The notes beneath the pieces are model-generated. The model ran no database searches. It was not told the origin of the DNA and saw nothing but the letters and a program-made list of their open reading frames with translations. A DNA stretch of 64,000 nt from Bacteroidota bacterium. Its GTDB lineage: Bacteria > Bacteroidota > Bacteroidia > B-17B0 > Aurantibacillaceae. Where the stretch lies: NCBI GenBank assembly GCA_016702705.1, contig JADJDM010000006.1, positions 62,001 through 126,000 of the forward strand. Reading direction: 5' to 3'. The translations under genes were made by a program, and so were the position numbers. This document shows, in pieces, positions 27,099 to 35,688 of the stretch (position 1 is the first letter of the stretch; each line of letters opens with the position of its first letter).

Positions 27099-29350
27099 TT
27101 AACCAACAATTTTCAGCTTGGCAAACTTTAGCAATAATTGTTTCTTCCCTCCTATTCCAAAAGCTACGGTAGCTTTTAAGTTTGGATATTCTCCTTCAAT
27201 TATTTCTACTTGACCTTTGCCAAATTTTTCGTGCTCAACTATACTGCCTTCTTTTATGCTTTTAAGCATATCGGTGTCAGCTACAAAGCTTGGCCCAGTT
27301 GGTTTGCTTAGGTTTATTTTTATTAACGGTTTTTTGCCTGCAACTGGTTTAGGGCTAAACTTACTTTTAAATTCAATTTCTTTTGGATGTGCATCAGCAT
27401 AATCGTTACCCATTCTACTAAACATCGAATCGCTAAATGAAGTATTACTTCCTGGGATTTCAGGATACTCAACATAATCAGCATCTAACTCTTCTAAAAA
27501 GCGACTAGGCTCACAGAATAATAAATTACCAAAACGATAACGTGTAGTTGCATACGTTAATGTAGCGCGTTTTTCTGCACGTGTAATAGCAACATAAAAC
27601 AAACGGCGCTCTTCTTCCAAATCAGCGCGTGAGTTTACGCTCATTTGCGATGGAAATAAATTTTCTTCCAAACCAACAATATATACATAAGGAAATTCTA
27701 ATCCTTTTGCAGCATGTATGGTCATTAAAGAAATTTTATCAAAATCCTTTTCGTTTTCTTTCTCTTCTTCCTTATCAACGTCCGTCATCAAGGTGATTTC
27801 TTGCATAAACTCATCCAAGAGTTCTTAATTTTGAAGAAGCTTCTTCGGGGGCAAACAAATCAGTAGGTTCAATATCAAGTCCTTCAAGCATTGCAGCTTT
27901 TAGTTCCTCTTCTTGCGGACTACGTTTTTGCTCAACAAAATCTTTTAAACCATTTAATAATTCTTGTATATTTTCATAGCGACTTAAACCTTCTGGAGTT
28001 TTATCGCTGTACAAATCTTTTAAAATTCCTGTATTAACGGCAATGTTATTACCTAGTTCAAAAGCATCTATTAATGGAACTTGCAAACCAAAGTTTTTTA
28101 CCAACACAACAAAATCATTTATTTTATTGGATGTTCCTGCGTTAATACCTAAATTAAATTCGCGCAAATTTTCACAAACAGTAAAAATACTTATACCATG
28201 TTCAGCTGCGGCTATAACTAACTTGTCCATTGTTGTACCACCAATTCCACGAACAGGGTAATTGATGATTCGTTTTAATGATTCATCATCATTATGGTTT
28301 ATAGATAAACGATAGTAAGACAACAAATCTTTTACCTCTTTACGTTGGTAAAACGAAATGCCACCATAAATACGATAAGGTAAATTCTGCTTACGCAAAG
28401 CCTCCTCCAAAGCACGTGATTGTGCATTGGTACGATATAGAATTGCAAATTGTTTATTAAAAGCCTGCTCACGCATTTTTGTTTCAACAATCGAATTGGC
28501 AACTTTCATTCCCTCTTCATTGTCGGTATTTGCACGTACTACTTTTATTTTTTCGCCAATATCATTATTGGTAAAAATATTTTTCTCGAATTGGTCCTTA
28601 TTTTTTGAAATTACCGCACTTGCAACCTTCACAATGGTTTGTGTTGAACGATAATTCTCTTCTAACTTAAATGTTTTTAAATCTGGATAATCTTTTCTGA
28701 AATTTAAAATATTTTGAATGTTAGCTCCACGGAAAGAATAGATACTTTGTGCATCATCACCAACTACACAAATGTTTTCGAAACGTGCTGCGAGTTGTTT
28801 TACAATTACGTATTGAGAAAAGTTGGTATCCTGGTACTCATCCACCAATATGTAACGAAACGTTATTCAGATACTGCTTTGCAGAAATTAAATTGTTTTT
28901 TGCAGATGAAATACGATTTAAAACCAATGAAGGTTTGTAAACCTTATCATCTAAATTCATATTTTTTAATACTTCTTTAATAACGCTTTTGCTATCGTCA
29001 GTATCATAAATAGTGAAGTTTTTAGGGTAGCCTAATTTCTCTGCTTCGAAACGAAGTATTTTAGAAAACACGCTATGAAAGGTTCCCATCCACAATGCTT
29101 TTGCTTTACTTTCGCCAATCAACTTTCCAATACGCGATTTCATTTCACGAGCGGCTTTGTTGGTGAAGGTTAAAGCCAATATGTTAAAAGGGTCGTTACC
29201 TTTATCAATAATATGTGCAATACGGTAAGTAAGTACACGCGTTTTGCCTGAACCTGCTCCTGCAATAATCATTACAGGACCATCGGTTGTAATAGCAGCC
29301 TGGCGTTGAACAGGGTTTAGCTCGTCTAAATAGTGTGAATCGTTGCTCAT
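27099..29350 (-). pseudogene. UvrD/PcrA-family DNA helicase, frameshifted and internally deleted
   Basis: A superfamily 1A 3'-5' helicase. The N-terminal piece has the Q motif LNPVQRQA (11-18) and Walker A AGAGSGKT at 30-37, then TFTNKAAREM and GTFHS. The middle piece starts at the Walker B region VDEYQDTN and has GDDAQSIYSFRGA and ENYRST. The last piece has MTIHAAKGLEF (motif V), YVAITRAEK (motif VI) and the PcrA-type C-terminal VEHEKFGKGQV. Between QYLNN and RYILVDEYQ, at about 28857-28861, roughly 60 codons that should include the DFDDLL segment are missing and the join is out of frame. A second frame change lies near 27823-27832. Such a gene would not give working helicase, so a collapsed or erroneous consensus is likely. 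Confidence 0.85.
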
Positions 29351-29413
29351 ATTAAGGACGTAAAGATAAGCTAAAAAGCTTGTTGGTTTTCTTCCAATTA
29401 TTCACAATTAGTG

Positions 29414-29444
29414 TTTGTTGTTTTAATATAAAAATGTAAATTTG
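29414..29444 (+). promoter_or_regulatory. Bacteroidota-type promoter for the 164-aa secreted protein
   Basis: TTTG (29414-29417), exactly 19 bases, then TAAATTTG (29437-29444): a full match to the TTTG-N19-TAnnTTTG consensus. The downstream ATG is at 29462, leaving a very short leader. Confidence 0.7.
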
Positions 29445-29461
29445 GGTAAACAATTGAAAAA

Positions 29462-29956
29462 ATGAAAAGCATTATATCATCATTAATAATTTTATTATTC
29501 TGTGCATCAAGCATTTTTGCTCAAGATGCAACTAAACAATTTTCAACTACTAAAAGTAAAAAAGAGATGCTGACATTGATTAGTAAATCGATGCCAACAT
29601 TAGAAGATTGCAAAGCAATTTATAAAACGAATGAAGATGCCGAATTTTACTTCAAATTTTCGGAAGACATGAAAACAAAACTTAGTGAAGAAATTGCAAA
29701 AACAGAAGATGAAAAGTTTGTAGACATTAGTTTTGAAACATTTACAACTGAAGACATTGCTGCAGGAAAAGGAAATTATGCGGGAGGTATGACCAAATTA
29801 AATGGCAAATTAAAACCTGCCATTACATTTTACAAAGTAGAACTACTTCGCGAAAAAGGCGCTGAATACGGAATGTCATATAAATACTGGGTTTACATTA
29901 ACAGCAAATGGGTGTTTTTACCAAAGCCTTATTCGGCTTTTAAGAACGCGCAGTAA
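29462..29956 (+). CDS. Small exported protein of unknown function
   Basis: This 164-residue protein begins with a clear signal peptide (MKSIISSLIILLFCASSIFA, then QDA), so it is probably periplasmic or surface-exposed. The mature part is mixed charged, with no cysteine pair and no motif I recognise; it contains KLKPAITFYKVELLRE and ends with a Trp/Tyr-rich region (YWVYINSKWVFLPKPY). A canonical promoter lies immediately upstream, so the gene is likely expressed alone. It converges with rpe. Confidence 0.7.
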   Translation: MKSIISSLIILLFCASSIFAQDATKQFSTTKSKKEMLTLISKSMPTLEDCKAIYKTNEDAEFYFKFSEDMKTKLSEEIAKTEDEKFVDISFETFTTEDIAAGKGNYAGGMTKLNGKLKPAITFYKVELLREKGAEYGMSYKYWVYINSKWVFLPKPYSAFKNAQ

Positions 29957-29962
29957 TATTTT

Positions 29963-30613
29963 TTAAACCGTTTTCAGTTGCTTAATTGTTGATTTAGGGT
30001 CAGCGCTAGAAAACACTGTGTTACCTGCAACAAGCACATCTGCTCCTGCTTGCAATAGTTTTGTGTAGTTATTTAAATCAACTCCTCCATCAATTTCAAT
30101 TAATGCTTTAGAGCCTGATTTAACTATCATTTCTTTTAGTGTAGAAACTTTATGGTAAGTGTTCTCGATAAATTTTTGTCCGCCAAAACCAGGATTAACA
30201 CTCATTATGCAAACCAAGTCAATATCAGCAATGGTATCTTCTAATAGTTTAACCGAAGAATGCGGATTTAAAGCAACACCTGCTTTCATTCCTGTGTTCT
30301 TAATGTTTTGAATGCTGCGGTGTAAATGCGTGCAGGCTTCTAAATGAACAGTAAGGTAATCAGCGCCTGCATCTTTAAATTGTTGTACATAACGATCAGG
30401 GTCAACAATCATTAAATGTACGTCAATCGTTTTTTTCGCGTGTTTTTGTATCGTTTTTAAAACAGGGAAACCGAAAGAAATATTTGGAACAAACACACCA
30501 TCCATAATATCTACATGAAATCAATCCGCATCGCTTGCATTAATCATTTCAATATCGCGTTGTAGATTGCCGAAATCAGCAGATAAAACCGAAGGAGCTA
30601 TAAAGTGAGCCAT
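29963..30613 (-). pseudogene. rpe: Ribulose-phosphate 3-epimerase, with an in-frame TGA at codon 31
   Basis: A TIM-barrel enzyme of the pentose phosphate pathway interconverting ribulose-5-phosphate and xylulose-5-phosphate. The N-terminus MAHFIAPSVLSADFGNL is family-typical, followed by HVDIMDGVFVPNISFG with the metal-binding His and Asp, VHLMI, and CIMSVNPGFGGQKF. Frame is continuous from the ATG at 30613 except for a TGA at 30521-30523, exactly where relatives have Trp (ADW-FHVD). TGG to TGA is a one-base change. Otherwise the 216-codon gene is whole. Sequence error is the simplest reading. Confidence 0.88.
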
Positions 30614-30767
30614 AATTGTGTTTGTTTAGACTGTAAATTTAGCTTAATTTTTATTGGCTAGATAAAATGAATTCAACAAAGGAATTAAGATTAACTTAGA
30701 AAATGTTAAAAACTATTGAATTCTAAACAATTTGCATTAATGAAAACGAAAAAATAATCTTTTTTAT

Positions 30768-30785
30768 GTAAACAAAATTGTTTAC
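30768..30785. promoter_or_regulatory. Operator-like palindrome upstream of the toxin-antitoxin pair
   Basis: GTAAACAA (30768-30775) and TTGTTTAC (30778-30785) form a perfect 8+8 inverted repeat with a 2-base centre. It ends 9 bases before the antitoxin ATG, where RNA polymerase or the ribosome would be blocked by a bound repressor. XRE antitoxins commonly repress their own operon through such a dyad; that use here is inferred. Confidence 0.6.
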
Positions 30786-30794
30786 TTTTACGTT

Positions 30795-31250
30795 ATGAAA
30801 AATGACATTCATATTATAAAAGGTATTCACCCAGGTTTTGTTTTAGAGCGTGAACTTAAAAAACGTGATTTAGCAAAAGGTCGCTTTGCATTAGCGTTGC
30901 AAGAATTTCCTCAAACATTGGTTGCCATTACAAAAGGCAAACGCAAAATGAACACTTCTTTATCCTTAAAAATTGAACAAGCACTCGGAATGGAAGAAGG
31001 TTATTTAATGACACTGCAGGTTTTTTATGATATAGAAGAAGAAAAAAAGAAACTACTTAAAGAACAACCCAATTTAAATATATTACGCCCTATTTTATTT
31101 TGGGACACCAACATAAATACAATTGATTGGCAAAAGCAAAAGAAAACCATCATTAAACGTGTTTTTGAACGTGGCAATGAATTAGAAAAAAAAGAAATTA
31201 CGCGCTTTTATGGCAAAGAGCTGGTTAAGGAAGTTTTAAATGGTAAATAA
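30795..31250 (+). CDS. XRE/HigA-like antitoxin with an extra C-terminal domain
   Basis: This 151-residue protein has an N-terminal helix-turn-helix of HigA/XRE type: GIHPGFVLERELKKRDLAKG at 10-29, then ALALQEFPQTLVAITKGKRK and SLKIEQALGM. The C-terminal half, from about residue 93 (ILRPILFWDTNINTIDW and RVFERGNELEKKEITRFYG), resembles the domain annotated DUF6922, which I recall next to AbiEii-type nucleotidyltransferases. Its last 11 bases overlap the toxin gene, so the two are translationally coupled. The palindrome at 30768-30785 is a probable autoregulatory operator. Function as antitoxin is inferred from context and domain content. Confidence 0.78.
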   Translation: MKNDIHIIKGIHPGFVLERELKKRDLAKGRFALALQEFPQTLVAITKGKRKMNTSLSLKIEQALGMEEGYLMTLQVFYDIEEEKKKLLKEQPNLNILRPILFWDTNINTIDWQKQKKTIIKRVFERGNELEKKEITRFYGKELVKEVLNGK

Positions 31251-31896
31251 ATTATTTTATAATACAGTTAGTCCTCTATTGCATGATGTTTTAAAAACAC
31301 TCATGAATGCAAATGAATTGGTGCAATTTAGGTTAGTTGGCGGCACTGCATTAAGTTTATACCGAGGACATAGATTATCCATCGACATTGACTTATTTAC
31401 TGATGCAAAATATGGTTCCATTGACTATAACGCAATCGATAAATATTTACGAAATACATTTAATTACGTTGATACCAGTAATGAAAATATTATAGGTTTT
31501 GGAAAATCCTATTTTGTAGGAAATGATGCTGAAAATATAATTAAACTGGATATTTTCTATTCTAATGAAGCGTTTCTTTTTCCCGAATCAATTATTGATG
31601 AATTAAGAATTGCCGAAGTTTCTGAAATAGTTGCTATGAAAACTGATGTGGTAAGTAGAGGCGGAAGGAAAAAAGATTTTTGGGATTTACATGAATTAAT
31701 GAATGATTATACGATTAACGAAATGTTTAAACTCCACAAACAAAGACATCCTTTCACTCATGATAAAGCTATACTAAAAGAAAATTTTTGCTCTTTCACA
31801 AATGCAGATTTGGATTTTGATCCTGTGTGCTTAAAAGGAAAACATTGGGAATTAATTAAACTAGATATGATTGATTTAGTAAAAGAATTAACTTAA
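31240..31896 (+). CDS. AbiEii/AbiGii-family nucleotidyltransferase toxin
   Basis: This 218-residue protein belongs to the nucleotidyltransferase-fold AbiEii toxins (DNA polymerase beta-like), some of which modify tRNA acceptor ends and block growth. The nucleotide-binding motif GGTALSL at 35-41 and the metal-binding pair in LSIDIDLF (DID, about 47-52) are present, and KLDIFYS supplies a third acidic residue. A conserved basic stretch SRGGRKKDFWDLHEL at about 144-158 is typical of the family. All catalytic residues appear intact. It is encoded directly after, and overlapping, the XRE antitoxin. It may act in phage defence, or stress control, or both. Confidence 0.82.
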   Translation: MVNKLFYNTVSPLLHDVLKTLMNANELVQFRLVGGTALSLYRGHRLSIDIDLFTDAKYGSIDYNAIDKYLRNTFNYVDTSNENIIGFGKSYFVGNDAENIIKLDIFYSNEAFLFPESIIDELRIAEVSEIVAMKTDVVSRGGRKKDFWDLHELMNDYTINEMFKLHKQRHPFTHDKAILKENFCSFTNADLDFDPVCLKGKHWELIKLDMIDLVKELT

Positions 31897-31897
31897 C

Positions 31898-32323
31898 TCA
31901 ATACCCCGCTTTCTCCGCAGGATAAGCATTAAATGTTCCATTTGCTTTTGCAATGATTTCATTACTTCTATTTGAAGCAACAATTTCTCCTGCAATAAAT
32001 AATATTCGGTTTCCCTTTTTTTCAACTTCTGCAATGCCTACTAACACATCACCTAATAAAGCGGGGCTGTAATAAGATATTTTGTACTCAACTGTTGAAA
32101 CAACTTTACCATCAAGAGCAACCGCACTTAAACCTGCTACACCAAGCATTGCATCCATTAAAGCAGAAATAACTCCGCCATGTGCTGCATTGGGTGTTGC
32201 CAAGTGCTCTTGTTTTATTTCTAAACTATATTCTATTTTACCAGGAGATAAAACTCTAAAATCCATCCCAAGGAATTTCCCGAAATGATTGTTGGTGATG
32301 TATTTTTCTATTAATGTTTGCAT
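31898..32323 (-). CDS. PaaI-type hotdog-fold acyl-CoA thioesterase
   Basis: This 141-residue protein has the hotdog-fold thioesterase pattern: ATPNAAHGGVISALMDAMLG, in which HGG and the following Asp form the active site of the PaaI/4HBT group, and TVEYKISYYSPA afterwards. It probably hydrolyses a short or aromatic acyl-CoA; the substrate is unknown. I take the ATG at 32323 (MQTLIEKYI); a longer frame to 32362 would overlap the upstream gene and adds atypical residues. The stop is TGA. Confidence 0.85.
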   Translation of the reverse strand: MQTLIEKYITNNHFGKFLGMDFRVLSPGKIEYSLEIKQEHLATPNAAHGGVISALMDAMLGVAGLSAVALDGKVVSTVEYKISYYSPALLGDVLVGIAEVEKKGNRILFIAGEIVASNRSNEIIAKANGTFNAYPAEKAGY

Positions 32324-32331
32324 TGTTGGTT

Positions 32332-32794
32332 TTAATCTTTTATTAATTCTAATACAAACCAATCACCCATATTAATTAGTGTATCATCCATATCAAGTTG
32401 TTTCTCAGAAAACATTAAAACAAGAGCAGAATTATTCTTCAAATAGCAATATATCCGAAAAGGCTTTGGCCGTTTAAATTTGTCTATTGGTCCAATTAAA
32501 CTTTTCCATTTTTTTGGTTTGATTTCAACACAATCATTTCGGAATTTTGTCTTATAAACACTGTAGATAGCAGACATTAATTCTATCCAATCATGTAAGA
32601 CAAACTTATTGAATCATTCATAAAATTCACCAGAAACATTTCATTACTTTAATTTTACTTGAGTCCTCAAGTGACCAAGCCTTATTCTTTATTTGCTTTT
32701 CAAAAATTTCCTTATTTAATTTTATTCGTCCTAATTGAGCTTTAGAAACACTACAAATAAGTATTGAAAAAATTATAATTAATCCCTTTTTCAT
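32332..32794 (-). pseudogene. Small exported protein of unknown function, interrupted
   Basis: A minus-strand ATG at 32794 starts a signal peptide (MKKGLIIIFSILICSVSKAQ) and about 35 further residues before the frame is lost near 32650. The coding sense continues in a second frame (SGEFYE, TGA, FNKFVLHDWIELMSAIYS) and runs to a TAA at 32332. The final 81 codons are open. One base change in frame and one TGA, where Trp would fit, separate the parts. The full product would be about 153 residues. No family is recognised. It sits between uvrB and the thioesterase on the same strand. Confidence 0.5.
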
Positions 32795-32800
32795 ATCAAT

Positions 32801-34831
32801 CTAATGCTTATTCCCTAACAATTTCTCCAATGCATACATATCATCACGCAACCTAGCCGCCTCAACAAAGTCTAACTCCTTAGAGGCTTTTAACATGGCA
32901 GATTTAATACGTGTGATTTGTTTTTTTAATTCATCTTCGCTCATGTACTGCACAACTGGGTCGGCGGCAATGCCTGTTAAGCCATCTTCATTCTCAACAT
33001 AAGCTTTTACCAATTTGCCTTCGTAGGTAACTTCTGTTCCGCTCATTGGTGTTTGCGATGCTTTTTTACCTGCTTGTGTTGGTGTTATACCATGTTCAAA
33101 ATTATACTCTATTTGGCGTTTTCTCCTACGCTCTGTTTCATCCATGGTGTATTGCATGCTGCCCGTAATTTTATCAGCATACATAATTACTCGTCCGTTT
33201 ACGTTACGTGCAGCACGACCAACGGTTTGCACCAAGCTGCGCTCGTTACGCAAAAACCCTTCTTTATCGGCATCTAAAATTGCTACTAAAGAAACCTCTG
33301 GTAAATCCAATCCTTCACGTAATAAGTTAATGCCTATCAAAACATCAAACATTCCAATACGTAATTGGCGTAATATTTCAACACGGTCCAATGTATCCAC
33401 ATCAGAATGTATATAACGACAACGAATATTTAATTTAGTCATGTACTTGCTCAACTCCTCTGCCATACGTTTGGTAAGGGTTGTAACCAATATACGTTCG
33501 TCCTTTGCAACTACTTTATGTATTTCATCTAACAAATCATCTACTTGATTTGTACATGGGCGCACTTCAATAATTGGATCTAATACACCTGTAGGGCGAA
33601 TGATTTGCTCAACAACAACACCTTCACTTTTTTCCAATTCATATTCGGCCGGTGTTGCACTAATGTATATTACTTGATTCACAAGTGTTTCAAACTCTTC
33701 AAATTTTAAAGGACGATTATCTAAAGCAGAAGGCAAACGGAAACCATATTCCACCAAATTTTGTTTACGCGAAAAATCGCCACCAAACATAGCGCGCACT
33801 TGCGGAAGCGTAACGTGACTTTCATCAATCAACATTAAATAATCTTCAGGAAAATAATCTAACAAACAAAAGGGACGAGAACCTGGAACTCTACCATCAA
33901 AGTAACGAGAGTAGTTTTCAATACCACTGCAATAGCCCAATTCACGCATCATTTCCAAATCATAATTCACACGTTCTTCTAAACGTTTTGCTTCAATGGT
34001 TTTGCCCAGCTTATTATAATATTCCACTTGCTTCACCATATCATCTTGAATGAATGTCATAGCTTTGTTCAAGGTATCAGGTGCGGTAACGAAAATGTTT
34101 GCAGGATAAATATTAAATGATTCAAACTTCTCCATCATTATTCCCGAGTTTTGATCAAAGGTTTCGATGCTTTCTACCTCATCACCAAAAAAACTAATGC
34201 GTACAGAGTAATCGGTATAAGCTAAATTAATATCAACTGTATCGCCTTTAACCCTAAAACTGCCCCGATTAAAATCCGCAGTGGTCCTAGAATACAAGCT
34301 ACTTACCAATTGATGTAAAAATTTATTTCTACTTATGAGTTGCCCAACTTTTATGGGAATAATATTTTGTTTAAAGTCGGCAGGATTACCCATACCATAA
34401 ATACAAGAAACCGAACAAACAACAATCACATCTCTCCTACCCGATAATAAAGAAGAAGTAGTACTTAGTCTCAACTTTTCTATCTCCTCATTAATGGCTA
34501 AATCTTTCTCTATGTATGTTCCTGTGGTTGGTAAGTATGCCTCGGGTTGGTAGTAATCGTAATATGAAACAAAATATTCAACTGCATTATTTGGAAAAAA
34601 TTGTTTGAACTCATTATACAGCTGGGCAGCTAAGGTTTTGTTATGACTAAAAACCAAAGTTGGTCTATCCACACGTGCAATAACATTAGCAGCTGTAAAT
34701 GTTTTACCTGAACCTGTAACACCTAACAATGTTTGGTGTTTAATGTGTTCATTCAAGCCTTCGGTTAATTGCCTAATTGCTTCGGGCTGATCACCTGTTG
34801 GTTGAAACTCTGATACTAATTCGAATGCCAT
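32801..34831 (-). CDS. uvrB: UvrABC system protein B
   Basis: The damage-recognition helicase of nucleotide excision repair, 676 residues, intact. Walker A GVTGSGKT is at 37-44. The beta-hairpin region YYDYYQPEAYLP, the DESH box (LIDESHVT), and the motif VI-like QTVGRAARN are all present. The C-terminal UVR domain that binds UvrC is visible (KELDFVEAARLRDDMYALE). It starts 2 bp past the stop of the upstream glycosyltransferase locus, which suggests one transcript. Confidence 0.97.
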   Translation of the reverse strand: MAFELVSEFQPTGDQPEAIRQLTEGLNEHIKHQTLLGVTGSGKTFTAANVIARVDRPTLVFSHNKTLAAQLYNEFKQFFPNNAVEYFVSYYDYYQPEAYLPTTGTYIEKDLAINEEIEKLRLSTTSSLLSGRRDVIVVCSVSCIYGMGNPADFKQNIIPIKVGQLISRNKFLHQLVSSLYSRTTADFNRGSFRVKGDTVDINLAYTDYSVRISFFGDEVESIETFDQNSGIMMEKFESFNIYPANIFVTAPDTLNKAMTFIQDDMVKQVEYYNKLGKTIEAKRLEERVNYDLEMMRELGYCSGIENYSRYFDGRVPGSRPFCLLDYFPEDYLMLIDESHVTLPQVRAMFGGDFSRKQNLVEYGFRLPSALDNRPLKFEEFETLVNQVIYISATPAEYELEKSEGVVVEQIIRPTGVLDPIIEVRPCTNQVDDLLDEIHKVVAKDERILVTTLTKRMAEELSKYMTKLNIRCRYIHSDVDTLDRVEILRQLRIGMFDVLIGINLLREGLDLPEVSLVAILDADKEGFLRNERSLVQTVGRAARNVNGRVIMYADKITGSMQYTMDETERRRKRQIEYNFEHGITPTQAGKKASQTPMSGTEVTYEGKLVKAYVENEDGLTGIAADPVVQYMSEDELKKQITRIKSAMLKASKELDFVEAARLRDDMYALEKLLGNKH

Positions 34832-34833
34832 AA

Positions 34834-35650
34834 TCAGATAATTTTATAGTTCTTGTATTCACCAGCTCTGTATCCTGTTTGCTTTTCTACTGCAAGCAAC
34901 ACTTTATCTTTAAACTTCAATTTTATTTTTGAAGCATCGAAATCAAATTTCCAATTGTAACGTTTTAATCGCTCAGTTAAAACCGCGGGATGTGTTCCTT
35001 CGAATTTTGCTAAAGAATCAATATTAGAGTAATCGAATTCATCTTTGTTTTCAATATTCTTTTCCATCCACTCATCCGTATGCCAAAGTTTATTGAAGTT
35101 CTTTTGTTTGTCTTGCTGCGCTTTTGGTGGCTTTACCCAACCGACGAAAACCTTGTGCATCTTTATAAGAAGAAATGTTTTTATCGTTTCTAATAATTCT
35201 AATTTCGTTTCTATACCACTTGCGAGAGTTACCAATGTATTCGTAGCTACCATAAAAGTGAGTGTACTTAAAAAGTAAGCCATCAACTTCTTTATTGTCT
35301 TTCCACTTTTGCATAGCAGCTTTAATCGTAGGCAAGTATTTTTCGTGTACAACCTCATCGCTTTGAATGTAAAATGCCCAGTCGCTATTTGGTGATATTG
35401 CTTTAAATGCTTTGTTGGTTTCATCTGCAAGCACTTTCCCTCCCACTCGTAAACTATCATCCCAAACAGAATGAACAATTTTAATTTTATCAGAAGGAAT
35501 AGATTCAATCAACTTTAATGTTTCATCATCCGAATTACCCACACACACAATAAACTCATCACAAATAGGAAGTATAGAAGTAATTGCTTCTACAACTGGA
35601 TAATCGTACTTAATTGCATTGCGAATAATAGTGAAACCAGAAACTTGCAT
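34834..35650 (-). pseudogene. GT2-like glycosyltransferase, internal out-of-frame deletion
   Basis: The N-terminal 170 codons read as a GT-A-like glycosyltransferase of the kind common in Bacteroidota: MQVSGFTIIRNAIKYDYPVVE, then FIVCVGNSDDETL and WAFYIQSDEVVHE (QSDE as the metal-binding acidic cluster). The last 95 codons, in another frame, contain GWVKPPKAQQ and end HPAVLTERLKRYNWKF. The pieces meet near 35142-35150, where relatives have about 20 additional residues ending YHYG before WVKPP. So roughly 60 bases appear to be lost and the frame is shifted. Start chosen at the ATG at 35650. Confidence 0.72.
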
Positions 35651-35688
35651 AGAAAACAAAGGTAAGAAAAGAGAACGAAAAAGCGAAC

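Noticed and set aside
26713..27109. Proline- and glycine-rich open frames on both strands, and possible G-quadruplex DNA
   Set aside because: They come only from C/G homopolymers in an apparently artefactual stretch; there is no start context, codon pattern or homology, and G4 potential cannot be trusted until the sequence is verified.
30521..32794. UGA read as tryptophan (alternative genetic code)
   Set aside because: Intact genes all over the window use TGG for Trp, and TGA ends the thioesterase, the second rhomboid, the PD40 protein (ATGA overlap) and others in natural positions. The few in-frame TGAs fit base errors.
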